A DNA stretch of 37,831 bases from Actinoplanes sp. DH11 (GTDB lineage: Bacteria > Actinomycetota > Actinomycetes > Mycobacteriales > Micromonosporaceae): the NCBI RefSeq assembly GCF_020873875.1, contig NZ_JAHWGU010000052.1, forward strand, positions 1 through 37,831, given 5' to 3'. The notes below the pieces were generated by a model, which made no database searches, was not told where the DNA came from, and saw only the letters and a list, made by a program, of their open reading frames with translations. Positions 1 through 8,457 of the stretch are shown piece by piece. How positions within the stretch are numbered: position 1 is the stretch's first letter; every line of letters starts with the position of its first letter. The position numbers were made by a program, and so were the translations under genes.

Positions 1-47
1 GCGGGCCCCGCCCCTCGCCTCATTTCTCGTTCCCCCGGGAGATCAAC

Positions 48-1373
48 TTGCGAAACACCCCTCTTCGCCGTGCCGCGCTCGTCGCGTCCGGTGCCCTCCT
101 CGGCCTGACCGGCCTGGTCGGGATCGCGTCCCCGGCCGCCGCGACCGGCGACGCCTGCACCACGGCGGCGGACGCCAAGTACCAGCACGAGTTCAGCGGC
201 CCCGACGGGACCGCCGCGATCACCCTGCTGAACGGCCCGCTCTGCGCGGGCGAGGAGCAGAAGCTCGCCCTGGTGTCGTACACCGCACCGTCGGCGACGT
301 TCGCGACCCCGCAGTACGTGCTGGACAAGTCGGTGCAGAGCTTCACCGCCCCGGACGGCAAGCGCGAGCTCACCGGGAACCGGCTCGAGTTCAAGGTCGC
401 CGTCCCGGAGTGTTTCACCCAGGTCGACTTCGTCTTCGGTGACAAGATCATCGACCCGCTGACCGACTCCAGCGACCGCTACAACGACCGCAAGGTCGGC
501 AGCCCGGGCAAGCCCGGCAGCCAGTCCAAGCCGGCACCGGGTCAGCCGCAGAACGCCTGGTACAACGGCGGTTCCGGCACCTGCAAGCCGGAGCCGGCCG
601 TCGAGGCGCTGCCCGAGTGCAACGGCGACGTCCTGCTCTCGCTGATCAACCGCAGCAACTTCACCACGCCGTTCGAGATCACCGCCGACGGCGGCTTCGC
701 GAAGACCGAGAAGGTCGCCGCCAACGCCGAGCCGGTTCCGGTGAAGGTCCCCGCCGCCAACGCCAAGAACATCGTGGTCACCGCGCAGGGCAAGGAGCTC
801 TACCGGGGCGACTGGACCAAGCCGGAGGACTGCCAGGTCCCCGAGGTCGGCACCCCCGACGCGAAGTACACCAGCGACTGCGAGGGCCTGACCTTCACGG
901 TGAGCAACCCGGAGGACGGCAAGGAACTGACCGCCACCTTCACCCCGAACACCGGTGCGGCGCAGACCCTCACCGTCGCACCCGGCGAGAAGGACAAGAA
1001 GGCGTTCTTCGCGGGCACCGAGGGCCTCAAGGTCACGGTCACCGGTGACCTGGACGTCCTGAAGGGCGAGGTCGTCTGGACCAAGCCGAAGGACTGCGAC
1101 ACCCCGCCGCCGGGCGAGGGCACCCCGAGCGAGAGCCCGAGCGCCGAGCCCAGCGACAGCCCGAGCCCGACCCCGTCGGAGACCGCGTCGGCCACGCCGT
1201 CGCAGACCGTCAGCACCTCGCCCGTCGCCACCACCCCGGTGAGCGACGACGAGCAGCTGCCGATCACCGGTTCGGCCGCCGGCACCATCGCGGGCGGCGC
1301 GGCCGTGCTGCTCCTCGTCGGCGCCGGCCTGTTCTTCCTGAGCCGCCGCCGGAAGCTCGACTTCAAGGCCTGA
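48..1373 (+). CDS. LPXTG-anchored cell-surface protein
   Basis: A secreted protein of 441 residues, predicted to be fixed to the cell wall by sortase. The TTG start has a GGGAGA ribosome site at 37-42. Residues 1-33 form a signal peptide ending in AAA. The mature part holds two similar extracellular domains, each closing on a WTKPxDC motif. A Ser/Thr/Pro/Glu-rich stalk (about 355-400) follows, then LPITG at 404-408, a hydrophobic segment and a final RRRK tail, the full sorting signal. Paired cysteines in the mature part suggest disulfides. The ligand or role cannot be told from sequence. It converges on the DUF952 gene with a shared hairpin between them. Confidence 0.85.
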   Translation: MRNTPLRRAALVASGALLGLTGLVGIASPAAATGDACTTAADAKYQHEFSGPDGTAAITLLNGPLCAGEEQKLALVSYTAPSATFATPQYVLDKSVQSFTAPDGKRELTGNRLEFKVAVPECFTQVDFVFGDKIIDPLTDSSDRYNDRKVGSPGKPGSQSKPAPGQPQNAWYNGGSGTCKPEPAVEALPECNGDVLLSLINRSNFTTPFEITADGGFAKTEKVAANAEPVPVKVPAANAKNIVVTAQGKELYRGDWTKPEDCQVPEVGTPDAKYTSDCEGLTFTVSNPEDGKELTATFTPNTGAAQTLTVAPGEKDKKAFFAGTEGLKVTVTGDLDVLKGEVVWTKPKDCDTPPPGEGTPSESPSAEPSDSPSPTPSETASATPSQTVSTSPVATTPVSDDEQLPITGSAAGTIAGGAAVLLLVGAGLFFLSRRRKLDFKA

Positions 1374-1414
1374 TCAGTTCCGGCCCTGAAGAACCAAGGC
1401 TGAAGCCTGAAAGA

Positions 1415-1447
1415 CGGCGCGCCGATCGCTCAGCGGTCGGCGCGCCG
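1415..1447. terminator. Bidirectional hairpin between convergent genes
   Basis: An 11-bp perfect inverted repeat, CGGCGCGCCGA at 1415-1425 and its complement at 1437-1447, with an 11-nt loop. The stop codon of the leftward DUF952 gene (1430-1432) lies in the loop. No long T-run follows on either side, so termination is likely but not certain. Confidence 0.55.
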
Positions 1448-1867
1448 CTCCATTTCCGCACGCTCCTCATCCGCACGCTCCTCATCCGCACGCTCCTCAT
1501 CCGCACGCTCCTCATCCGCACGCTCCACCTCCGCATAGGTGGGGAACGACCCGTCGGCGAGCGGCGGGTACGGCCGCACCCCGGTCACCGCGGAGACCGG
1601 CAGCCGGCCGTAGAGGTGCGGGAACTGCCGGCCGTCCGGCGCCGGCGGCACACCGTCCTCCCACACCACGGCCTCGCCCAGCGGCGCCGGATCGATCTCC
1701 AGCAGCAGCAGGTCGGTCCGGCCGCGGAACCGCGCCGTCGCCGGCACGTGCGCCCAGTCCGGCGGCGAACAGTGGATGAAGCCCTCGGTGGCGAGCGTGT
1801 CACCGTCGTACCAGCCGGTCTCGGCCGCCGTCTCCCACGCCGCGCGTGGGCAGATGTGCAGGATCAA
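1430..1867 (-). CDS. DUF952 family protein with repeated acidic tail
   Basis: Residues 1-113 match the small DUF952 family (MILHI start, GFIHCSPPDW motif, DLLLLEID strand, QFPHLYGRLP motif). The biochemical function is not established. The TTG start overlaps the recG stop by 4 bp (TTGA), and a GGAGAAGGG ribosome site lies inside the recG end, so translation is probably coupled to recG. The C-terminal 30 residues are four copies of ERADE followed by a related unit, encoded by a 15-bp tandem repeat at about 1457-1525. This tail is not part of the family and looks like a recent slippage expansion. Confidence 0.75.
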   Translation of the reverse strand: MILHICPRAAWETAAETGWYDGDTLATEGFIHCSPPDWAHVPATARFRGRTDLLLLEIDPAPLGEAVVWEDGVPPAPDGRQFPHLYGRLPVSAVTGVRPYPPLADGSFPTYAEVERADEERADEERADEERADEERAEMERRADR

Positions 1868-4038
1868 CCCTTCTCCAGGTACTCGGCGCGTTCCTCGTCG
1901 ACCAGGGCGGTCACCGAGGCGGCGAGCGCGGGGTAACGGGACAGGTCGGGGTCGTCCCCGATCAACTCCCCCGCCTCCGCGCGGGCCTCTTTGATCAGTT
2001 TCTCGTCACGCAGCAGCGACAGCAGCCGCAGATGCGAGTTCTTGCCGGACTGCGAGGCACCGAGCACGTCACCCTCCCGGCGCTGCTCCAGGTCGATCTC
2101 GGAGAGCTTGAAGCCGTCCGTCGTGGAGGCCACCGCGTCCAGCCGCTCCCGGGCCGCCGAACCCTCGGCCGACTCGGTGTGCAGCAGGCAGATGCCGGGC
2201 GCCGAACCACGACCCACCCGGCCGCGCAGCTGATGCAGCTGGGAGACGCCGAACCGGTCGGCGTCCAGGATCAGCATCACCGTCGAGTTGGGCACGTCCA
2301 CGCCGACCTCGATCACCGTGGTCGCGACGAGCACGTCCAGGTTGCCGGCCGAGAACGACCGCATCACCGCGTCCTTCTCGTCCGGCGGCATCTTGCCGTG
2401 CAGCATGCCGATCCGCAGACCCTTGAGGTAGTCGTTCTGCAGCAGCGGCAGCACCTCCGTCACGGCGAGCGGCGGGCGGCGGGCCGGTTCGTCGTCCTTC
2501 GGCGGGGTCTCCTCGTCGTCACCGATCCGCGGGCACACCACGTACGCCTGGTGGCCGGCCCGCACCTCCTCGCGGATCCGCACCCAGGCCCGGTCCAGAT
2601 AGGCCGGTTTGTCCAAAGCCGGCACCACGTGCGACGCGATCGGCGAACGGCCGCGCGGCAACTGCGACAGAATCGACGTCTCCAGGTCGCCGTAGACGGT
2701 CATCGCCACCGTGCGCGGGATCGGCGTCGCCGTCATCACCAGCACATGCGGCGGCCGGGCCGCCTTGGCGCGCAACGCGTCACGCTGCTCCACCCCGAAC
2801 CGGTGCTGCTCGTCGACCACCACCAGGCCGAGATCCTTGAACTCGACACCCTCGTACAGCAGGGCGTGTGTGCCGACGACGATGCCGGCGCTCCCGTCGG
2901 CGAGCTTGGCCAGCGCAGCACGCCGGGCCGCCGCACCGAGCGAACCGGTGACCAGGGTCAGCTGCGTGCCCGCCGGGTCGCCGTCCAGCTCACCGGCCCG
3001 GCCCAGCGCACCCAGCTGGGCGCTGATCCCCCGGTAGTGCTGGGTGGCGAGCACCTCGGTCGGCGCCAGCAGGGCGGCCTGCCCACCGGCGTCCACGACC
3101 TGGAGCATCGCGCGCACCGAGACGAGCGTCTTGCCGGAACCGACCTCGCCCTGCAGCAGCCGGTGCATCGGGTGCGGGCGCGACAGGTCCGCCGCGATCT
3201 CCTCACCCACCTGCCGCTGCCCGTCGGTCAGCTCATAGGGCAACCCGGCGTCGAACTTGGCGAGCAACCCGCCCTCGGTGCGCGGCCGGGCGGTGCCGGG
3301 CGCCGCGGCCGCGCGGGCCCGGCGTTGCACGAGCGTCAGCTGTACGGCCAACGCCTCGTCCCACTTGAGCCGGTGCTTCGCGCGGTAGAGCGCCTCCTCC
3401 GAGCTCGGCCGGTGGATCTCCCGCAGGGCCGTCCCGATGCCGACCAGCCCGCGCTTGCCCCGGACGTCGCCGGGCAGCGGGTCGGCCGGCGGCTCGAACG
3501 TGTCCAGCAGGGTCCGCACACATTTCGCGATCACCCAGGTCGGCACGGCCTGCGCCGCCGGGTAGACCGGGATCAGCGCGCCGGCGAACTCCTCGATCTC
3601 GGCGGCTGCGTCGTCCTGCGTGGCGTCCACACCGAACAGCTGATAGGCCGGGCCGTTCAGCTGGCGCTTGCCCCGGAAATCGGTGACCTTGCCGGCGAAC
3701 AGGCCCCAGACGCCCTTGCGCAACTCCCGCTCACGCCACGCCTGGTTGAAGAACGTGCAGGTGAGCGTCGCCCCCGAGCCGTCACCGATGGTCACCTCCA
3801 GCATGTTGCCGCGGCGTGCCCGCATCGGCTTCACGGTGATGCCCTGCACCTGGGCCAGCACGGTGACCTGCTCGTCCACCTCCAGGCGGCGCAGGTCGGT
3901 GTGCTCGCCGCGCTGGTCGTACCGCCGGGGGAAGTGATAGATCAGATCCCCCGCGGTGTGCAGATCCAGGTGGGTGGCGAGGGCCTTGGCGGTCTTCGCA
4001 CCGAGCACCTTGGTGAGCGGGGTGTCGGTCGTGGTCAT
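1864..4038 (-). CDS. recG: ATP-dependent DNA helicase RecG
   Basis: A 724-residue helicase that remodels stalled replication forks and Holliday junctions. The N-terminal wedge/OB domain is followed by a superfamily-2 helicase core: Walker A GEVGSGKT near residue 300, the RecG-type DEQH box (VVVDEQHRFG), the TATPIPRT motif, and late motifs ATTVIEVGVDVPN and QLRGRVGRG. The ATG at 4038 is chosen because it overlaps the upstream DAK2 gene stop by 4 bp (ATGA). A longer in-frame reading to 4086 would run into that gene. It lies in one leftward operon with the DAK2 gene and DUF952, as in other actinobacteria. The family call is certain. Confidence 0.96.
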   Translation of the reverse strand: MTTTDTPLTKVLGAKTAKALATHLDLHTAGDLIYHFPRRYDQRGEHTDLRRLEVDEQVTVLAQVQGITVKPMRARRGNMLEVTIGDGSGATLTCTFFNQAWRERELRKGVWGLFAGKVTDFRGKRQLNGPAYQLFGVDATQDDAAAEIEEFAGALIPVYPAAQAVPTWVIAKCVRTLLDTFEPPADPLPGDVRGKRGLVGIGTALREIHRPSSEEALYRAKHRLKWDEALAVQLTLVQRRARAAAAPGTARPRTEGGLLAKFDAGLPYELTDGQRQVGEEIAADLSRPHPMHRLLQGEVGSGKTLVSVRAMLQVVDAGGQAALLAPTEVLATQHYRGISAQLGALGRAGELDGDPAGTQLTLVTGSLGAAARRAALAKLADGSAGIVVGTHALLYEGVEFKDLGLVVVDEQHRFGVEQRDALRAKAARPPHVLVMTATPIPRTVAMTVYGDLETSILSQLPRGRSPIASHVVPALDKPAYLDRAWVRIREEVRAGHQAYVVCPRIGDDEETPPKDDEPARRPPLAVTEVLPLLQNDYLKGLRIGMLHGKMPPDEKDAVMRSFSAGNLDVLVATTVIEVGVDVPNSTVMLILDADRFGVSQLHQLRGRVGRGSAPGICLLHTESAEGSAARERLDAVASTTDGFKLSEIDLEQRREGDVLGASQSGKNSHLRLLSLLRDEKLIKEARAEAGELIGDDPDLSRYPALAASVTALVDEERAEYLEKG

Positions 4039-5873
4039 TCGACTCCTGCCAGGAGGTGGTAACGCGGTTGCCCGCCGGCGTAACACTGCAACTCGATGAA
4101 AGGCCAGGTCCGGCGCACGTGCTCGTGCAGGGTCGCCTCCAGGTCCGGCGGGGCGTCCGCGCCGAGCACACAGGTGACGAGTTCACCGCCGCCGCCGAGC
4201 ATCCGGTCCAGCAGCAGCCGGCTCACCTCGGCCAGGTCGGAGCCGATCACGTGCACCTCGCCGTCGACGAGCCCGAGCAGGTCACCCGCGCGGCAGGCGC
4301 CGGCGACCGTGAGTGCGTCGCGCTGGGCGGTGCAGACCTCGCCGTACCGGCAGGCGCCGGCCGCCTCCGCCATCGCGATCACGTCGTCGGCGAACGGCCG
4401 CTGCGGATCCCGCACCGCCAGCGCGGCGAGCGCCTGCACCGGCGACCGGGTCGGCACCACGCTCACCTGGATCCCCTCGGCGGCCGCCTCCCGTGCCGCC
4501 GACGTGGCCACCGCGTGCGTGTTCGCGTCGTTCGGCAACAGCACCACGTGGTCGGCACCGGGCCGGCGGATCGCGGCGAGCAGCTCGGCGATCGACGGAT
4601 TGCGGTCCACCACCGTCGCGCCCTCCCCCTCGAACAGCGCGGTGAGCCCGTCGCCCGCGGCGACGACCACCGCGGCCCGGAGATCACGCCCGGGCCGTCG
4701 CTCCTCCAGCGGGGTGACCCTGATCTGGTACGGCCGACCGGCCACGATCCCCGCCTCGACGGCCGGGCCGATCTCGGTGACGTGCACGTGCACGTTCCAG
4801 GTGCCGTCGCCGGTGCCCACCACCACGAGCGAGTCACCGAGGGCGTCCAGGGTGTGCCGCAACCGCGTGACGGCGTCGGGTTCGGCATCGAGCAGGTATT
4901 GCACCTCGTAGCCGTAACCGGAACATCCGTCCTCCGCCGCCTCGCTCCGATGCGGCGGATGCCCGTGCCCCCAGCCGTCCGGCCCCGGCTGCGCGCCGGC
5001 CTCACCCTCCAGCTGCGCGCCCGCCTCACCTTCCGGCTGCGCACCCGCCTCAGCCCCCAGCTGCACGCCCGCAGCGGGACCAGCTCCTGGGCGCACTCTT
5101 CCTGCCCGGACATTTCCGTCATTTCTGATGTGCCCGGATGACTGGAGCTGAGGACTTTCGCGCGTGCCGACCGGCGTGCCCTGCCGATCCCCCGCGCCCG
5201 GCGCGCTCTGCCGGCCCTCCGCGTCGCTGCTCGCCTCATCCTCGGCGAGCGCGTCGACCAGGGCGTCCAGCAGCAGGCACAACCCGCGCCCGCCTGCGTC
5301 GACCACGCCCGCTCGGGCCAGGACCGGCAGCTGCTGCGGCGTGCGGGCCAGCGCCTCCGCTGCCGCGCGCGCGGCGGCCGTCGCCACGGCCAGCAGGTTG
5401 TCCGACTTGATCCGGCCGGCGCCCTCGGCGGCCGCGGCCACCACCGACAGGACCGTGCCCTCGACGGGGCGGGCGACAGCCCCGTACGCCGCGTCGGTCG
5501 CCATCCGCAACGCCCGCGCCAGCTCCCGGCCCCGCACCGCCACCGCGCTCGCGAAGGTGTCCGCCATGCCGCGCAGGATCTGCGAGACGATCACGCCGGA
5601 GTTGCCGCGCGCACCGAGCAGCGCACCCCGGGCCATCCGGCGCATCAGCCGGTCGACCGGCCGGCCCGGACCGGGCGTCCCCCCAGGACCGGGGGTCTCC
5701 TCGTCGAGCGCCTCATAGGCAGCGGTCAGGGTCAGGACCAGGTTGGTCCCGGTGTCACCGTCGGGAACCGGGTAGACGTTCAGGTCGTCGATCTCACGCT
5801 GGTGTGCCCGAAGCGCCTCGAGCCCACCACCGCACCAGCGGCGTACCGCAGCGGCATCGAGGGTCTCCAGCAC
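4035..5873 (-). CDS. DAK2-domain (YloV/FakA-like) protein with expanded linker
   Basis: A 612-residue member of the YloV/FakA family, whose best-known member is the kinase subunit of fatty-acid kinase. The N-terminal DhaL-type domain (about 1-205) shows NVYPVPDGDTGTN with D38 and D40 as likely metal ligands, and GARGNSGVI. The C-terminal half (about 310-612) is the usual second domain. Between them lies an Ala/Gly/Glu/Pro linker of about 100 residues with repeats of the type EGEAGAQ, absent from compact family members. The GTG start at 5873 has no clear ribosome site. A TACGAT box a few bases upstream would fit leaderless transcription. Substrate is not assignable. recG follows with ATGA overlap. 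Confidence 0.85.
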   Translation of the reverse strand: MLETLDAAAVRRWCGGGLEALRAHQREIDDLNVYPVPDGDTGTNLVLTLTAAYEALDEETPGPGGTPGPGRPVDRLMRRMARGALLGARGNSGVIVSQILRGMADTFASAVAVRGRELARALRMATDAAYGAVARPVEGTVLSVVAAAAEGAGRIKSDNLLAVATAAARAAAEALARTPQQLPVLARAGVVDAGGRGLCLLLDALVDALAEDEASSDAEGRQSAPGAGDRQGTPVGTRESPQLQSSGHIRNDGNVRAGRVRPGAGPAAGVQLGAEAGAQPEGEAGAQLEGEAGAQPGPDGWGHGHPPHRSEAAEDGCSGYGYEVQYLLDAEPDAVTRLRHTLDALGDSLVVVGTGDGTWNVHVHVTEIGPAVEAGIVAGRPYQIRVTPLEERRPGRDLRAAVVVAAGDGLTALFEGEGATVVDRNPSIAELLAAIRRPGADHVVLLPNDANTHAVATSAAREAAAEGIQVSVVPTRSPVQALAALAVRDPQRPFADDVIAMAEAAGACRYGEVCTAQRDALTVAGACRAGDLLGLVDGEVHVIGSDLAEVSRLLLDRMLGGGGELVTCVLGADAPPDLEATLHEHVRRTWPFIELQCYAGGQPRYHLLAGVE

Positions 5874-5886
5874 GCGAAAATCGTAC

Positions 5887-5901
5887 TGTCGGCCTCCGAC
5901 A
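5887..5901. promoter_or_regulatory. Short inverted repeat between rpmB and DAK2 gene
   Basis: TGTCGG, a 3-nt spacer, then CCGACA: a perfect 6-bp palindrome in the 157-bp divergent intergenic region, just upstream of the TACGAT box of the DAK2 gene. Its place suggests an operator, but no known regulator motif is recognised. Confidence 0.3.
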
Positions 5902-6030
5902 ATCGCTGGGTACGCACCCTGACCGGGGGCGATTGGTTCTTCACCCCGAGGATCGGGTAAGCTCGCCGGGTTGCCTGGCTGAGCTACTTCGTCGGGCCCG
6001 TCAGTTTCGTTTCAAACCCAGGAGTATCCC

Positions 6031-6222
6031 GTGGCTAGCGTGTGCGACGTCTGTGGCAAGGGACCGGGCTTCGGCCACAACGTGTCCCACTCGCACCGGC
6101 GGACCAACCGCCGCTGGAACCCGAACATCCAGTCGGTGCGCACCCCGGCCGGTGGCGGGACCACCAAGAAGGTCAAGGCCTGCACCTCGTGCATCAAGGC
6201 CGGCAAGGTCGCCCGCGCCTGA
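6031..6222 (+). CDS. rpmB: 50S ribosomal protein L28, zinc-ribbon type
   Basis: A 63-residue large-subunit ribosomal protein. The family signature is clear (SVCDVCGKGPGFGHNVSHSH, RTNRRWNPN). It keeps two cysteine pairs, C5/C8 and C51/C54, so it is the zinc-binding C+ form; many actinobacteria also have a C- paralogue induced under zinc starvation, not visible here. The GTG start at 6031 has AGGAG at 6020-6024. It is monocistronic: divergent from the DAK2 gene and closed by a strong hairpin. Confidence 0.96.
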   Translation: MASVCDVCGKGPGFGHNVSHSHRRTNRRWNPNIQSVRTPAGGGTTKKVKACTSCIKAGKVARA

Positions 6223-6240
6223 CCCTCAGATCCATCACGG

Positions 6241-6272
6241 AAAGCCGCTGAGCCCCCGGGCTCGGCGGCTTT
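6241..6272 (+). terminator. rpmB terminator
   Basis: AAAGCCGC-TGAGCC pairs with GGCTCG-GCGGCTTT around a short C/G loop, 18 bp after the rpmB stop. The stem is long and ends in TTTCTCT. Confidence 0.8.
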
Positions 6273-6477
6273 CTCTGTCCCCGACCCTGCCGTGGCGGAC
6301 CGGCCCGCCCCCGATCGACGCCCAGCCCCCGTGTGTGCCCAGCCCCCCGTCGGTGCCCGGCCCGCCCGCGTCGGCGCCCGGCCCGTCCCCGATCGGCGCC
6401 CAGCCCGTCCCCGATCGGCGCCCGGCCGCCCCCGATCGGCGCCCAGCCCGTCGCGGTCGCGCCGCCCCTGGCGAGAT
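6273..6477. repeat. Gene-poor C-rich degenerate repeats
   Basis: No convincing gene. The stretch is built of degenerate units around GATCGGCGCCC; clear copies start at 6391, 6413 and 6434 (period 21-22 bp), with a diverged one at 6313. Reading frames through it give only Pro/Arg/Ala low-complexity peptides. Confidence 0.6.
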
Positions 6478-6552
6478 GTTGATCTGCTAGCGCTACGAAA
6501 TCGCTGTGATCATGGGGTTGAAACCGCGATTTCGCACCGCTAGCAGATCCAC
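6478..6552. repeat. 75-bp palindromic element, copy 1
   Basis: An imperfect inverted repeat with 27-nt arms and a 21-nt centre. The outer arm part is GTTGATCTGCTAGCG, the inner part CGAAATCGC, separated by a 3-nt mismatch bubble. Arms lie at 6478-6504 and 6526-6552. A copy of identical length and design lies at 28224-28298. No gene uses it. The outermost right arm has one mismatch (GATCCAC in place of GATCAAC). Confidence 0.85.
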
Positions 6553-6609
6553 ACCGCTTCGCGCGCTCGCAGGCCAACACCGCCGCGCACTGCCCCGGCC
6601 GGGGCGACG

Positions 6610-6666
6610 GCCCGGTGAGCGACGGGCCGGTGAGCGACAGGCCCGGTGAGCGACAGGCCCGGTGGC
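6610..6666. repeat. 15-16-bp tandem repeat
   Basis: GGTGAGCGAC recurs at 6614, 6629 and 6645, each after a GGCC(C) block, with a partial unit at 6661. It ends a few bases before the 3' end of the acetyltransferase gene. Confidence 0.6.
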
Positions 6667-6669
6667 CCG

Positions 6670-7131
6670 CTACAGCGGCTTGCCGTAGGAGAGGACGCCC
6701 TCGTGGCCGGCGTAGAAGCCGAAGTCCTCGATCCGCACGTACCCCGCCGACTCGTACAGCGCGATCGCCTCCGGCTGCTTGTCGCCGGTCTCCAGGATGA
6801 GCCGGGTGCAGCCGGCGGACCGGGCCGAGTCCTCGATCGCGGCGAGCATCCGCCGGGCCACGCCGCGGCCCCGGGCGGCGGGGAGGGTGAACATCCGCTT
6901 CAGTTCGGCGTCGGCGGTGCCGTGCCGCCGCCAGCCGGCGCTGCCGATGATGCTGCCGTCGAGCTCGGCCACGAGGAACGCGCCGTCCGGCGGGGTGAAG
7001 TGCTTGCCCGTGATGGGCGTGTCGTCGCCGGTGCCGCCGTACCGCTCGGAGAGGTCGCGCAGGTTCTCCGCGACAATCAGCTGCACGTCCGGGTCGTCGA
7101 AGTCCGCCAACCTGATCTTGATCTCTGACAC
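6670..7131 (-). CDS. GNAT family N-acetyltransferase
   Basis: A 153-residue GNAT protein. The acetyl-CoA binding signature is seen as RMFTLPAARGRGVARRML (R-x-x-G-x-A type), followed by the usual C-terminal ILETGDKQPEAIALYESAGY, where the Tyr is the common catalytic position. The substrate is unknown. The GTG start at 7131 lies 13 bp downstream of the thiL stop, so the two probably share a transcript. The 3' end abuts the tandem repeats at 6610-6666. Confidence 0.85.
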   Translation of the reverse strand: MSEIKIRLADFDDPDVQLIVAENLRDLSERYGGTGDDTPITGKHFTPPDGAFLVAELDGSIIGSAGWRRHGTADAELKRMFTLPAARGRGVARRMLAAIEDSARSAGCTRLILETGDKQPEAIALYESAGYVRIEDFGFYAGHEGVLSYGKPL

Positions 7132-7144
7132 GCCCTCAGGGTAA

Positions 7145-8083
7145 TCAGCGGAAGTGGTCCCAGCCCAACCCCCCGGTCCAGGGTTTGCGGTCGACGGTGA
7201 CGCCGGATCCGTCGTGCACGGAACCGATGACCCGCCAGTCGGGCGGCAGGGTCACGCCGGGCGGGAACGTCGCGGCGAGCGGGTGGTCGTCGCCACCGGC
7301 GAGCACCCACTGGTACGGGTCGACGCCGAGCGCCTTGGCCGCGTCACGCATCTGGTCCGGGACGTCGAACGCGTCCTGGTGCACGTCGATGGCGACCAGG
7401 CTGGCCGCCGCGATGTGACCGAGGTCCTGCAGCAGCCCGTCCGAGACGTCGATCATCGAGGTGGCGCCGAGACGTGCCGCCTCCGGGCCGGAGGCGTAGC
7501 GCACGGCGGGCCGGCGGTACGCCTCCACCAGCTTCTTCGGCGTCCGGAATCCCCGGGAGAGCACGGTGAGGCCGGCGGCCGCGTACCCGATCCGGCCGGA
7601 AAGGGCGAGAACGTCGCCCGGCTGAGCCCCGTCGCGCCGGACCGGTTCCGCCCCGCCCAGGTCCCCGAGCGCGGTGACCGCGATGGTGAGTGTCGGACTG
7701 GCCGCGGTGTCGCCGCCGACGACGCTGGCACCGACCAGCCCGGCCTCCTCGGTGAGCCCGTCGGCCAGGCCCTCGACCCATTCGTTCGTCACGCCGGGCG
7801 GCACGCAGAGCGCCACCAGCAGGGCGGTCGGCACGGCGCCCATCGCGGCGATGTCGGCGAGGTTGGCGGCGGCGGCGCGGTGCCCGATGTCCTCGGGGCC
7901 GCACCAGTCCCGGCGGAAGTGCCGGCCGTCGACGAGGACGTCGGTGGAGGCCACTACCCGGCCGTCGGCGGCGCGGACGACTGCCGCGTCGTCGCCGGGA
8001 CCGAGCAGGGTGGCCGGGCTGGAACCGAGCCGGGAGACGATTCGGCCAATAAGTCCGAATTCGCCGCCTTCTGGGATACTCAC
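7145..8083 (-). CDS. thiL: Thiamine-monophosphate kinase
   Basis: A 312-residue enzyme that phosphorylates thiamine monophosphate to thiamine diphosphate with ATP. It belongs to the PurM/ThiL ATP-binding superfamily: LGPGDDAAVV near the N-terminus, STDVLVDGRHFR with metal-binding aspartates, RAAAANLADIAAMGA, VVGGDTAAS and the later SMIDVSDGLLQDLGHIA and AGGDDH. The GTG start at 8083 has an AAGGA ribosome site 7 nt upstream. The gene order with an Lrp-type domain and a DUF3515 protein is typical of actinobacteria. ung, which neighbours thiL in mycobacteria, is not present. Confidence 0.95.
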   Translation of the reverse strand: MSIPEGGEFGLIGRIVSRLGSSPATLLGPGDDAAVVRAADGRVVASTDVLVDGRHFRRDWCGPEDIGHRAAAANLADIAAMGAVPTALLVALCVPPGVTNEWVEGLADGLTEEAGLVGASVVGGDTAASPTLTIAVTALGDLGGAEPVRRDGAQPGDVLALSGRIGYAAAGLTVLSRGFRTPKKLVEAYRRPAVRYASGPEAARLGATSMIDVSDGLLQDLGHIAAASLVAIDVHQDAFDVPDQMRDAAKALGVDPYQWVLAGGDDHPLAATFPPGVTLPPDWRVIGSVHDGSGVTVDRKPWTGGLGWDHFR

Positions 8084-8221
8084 GTCAAAGTCCTTCGATG
8101 GTGGCGTCCCGCTCAGGGGTCGCTTCGTACGGTAGTTTCACGATCAGGGATCACCGGGTGGCGGATGAGCGATGGCTGACGCAACGGTGGCTGATTCAGC
8201 GGTGGCGGATTGGAGTCGATC

Positions 8222-8455
8222 GTGGTCCAGGCATACATCCTGATCCAGACGGAGGTCGGCAAGGCGCGTGACGTGGCCGCCGCGATCGAGAAGATACCGG
8301 GGGTGGTCCGGGTCGACGCGGTGACCGGGCCGTACGACGTGGTGGTGCTTACCGAGGCGCACACGGTCGACGAGCTCGGCGGTCTGATTGTGAGCAAAGT
8401 CCAGTACGTACCGGGCATCACGCGGACACTCACCTGCTCCGTGGTAAACCTCTGA
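8222..8455 (+). CDS. Stand-alone Lrp/AsnC ligand-binding (RAM) domain protein
   Basis: A protein of 77 residues made only of the RAM effector-binding domain of Lrp/AsnC regulators (VQAYILIQTEVGKARDVAAAIEKIPGV, then VTGPYDVVV and VPGITRTLTC). The helix-turn-helix half is absent, so it cannot bind DNA by itself; such proteins may bind amino acids or modify Lrp oligomers. The GTG at 8222 is preferred because GGAG lies 6 nt upstream; an in-frame TTG at 8210 would place that site inside the gene. The upstream 138 bp from thiL contain imperfect repeats of GGTGGCGGATT-like units. Only 2 bp separate it from the DUF3515 gene. Confidence 0.85.
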   Translation: MVQAYILIQTEVGKARDVAAAIEKIPGVVRVDAVTGPYDVVVLTEAHTVDELGGLIVSKVQYVPGITRTLTCSVVNL

Positions 8456-8457
8456 GC

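Noticed and set aside
1846..4062. A 738-codon rightward open frame opposite recG
   Set aside because: It is the mirror of recG, Arg/Gly/His/Gln-rich with no family similarity; the recG motifs are all on the minus strand.
6292..6543. Short frames through copy 1 of the palindrome, encoding WRDVDLLA-type peptides
   Set aside because: The similar peptide at copy 2 arises from the DNA palindrome itself; flanking residues are low complexity.
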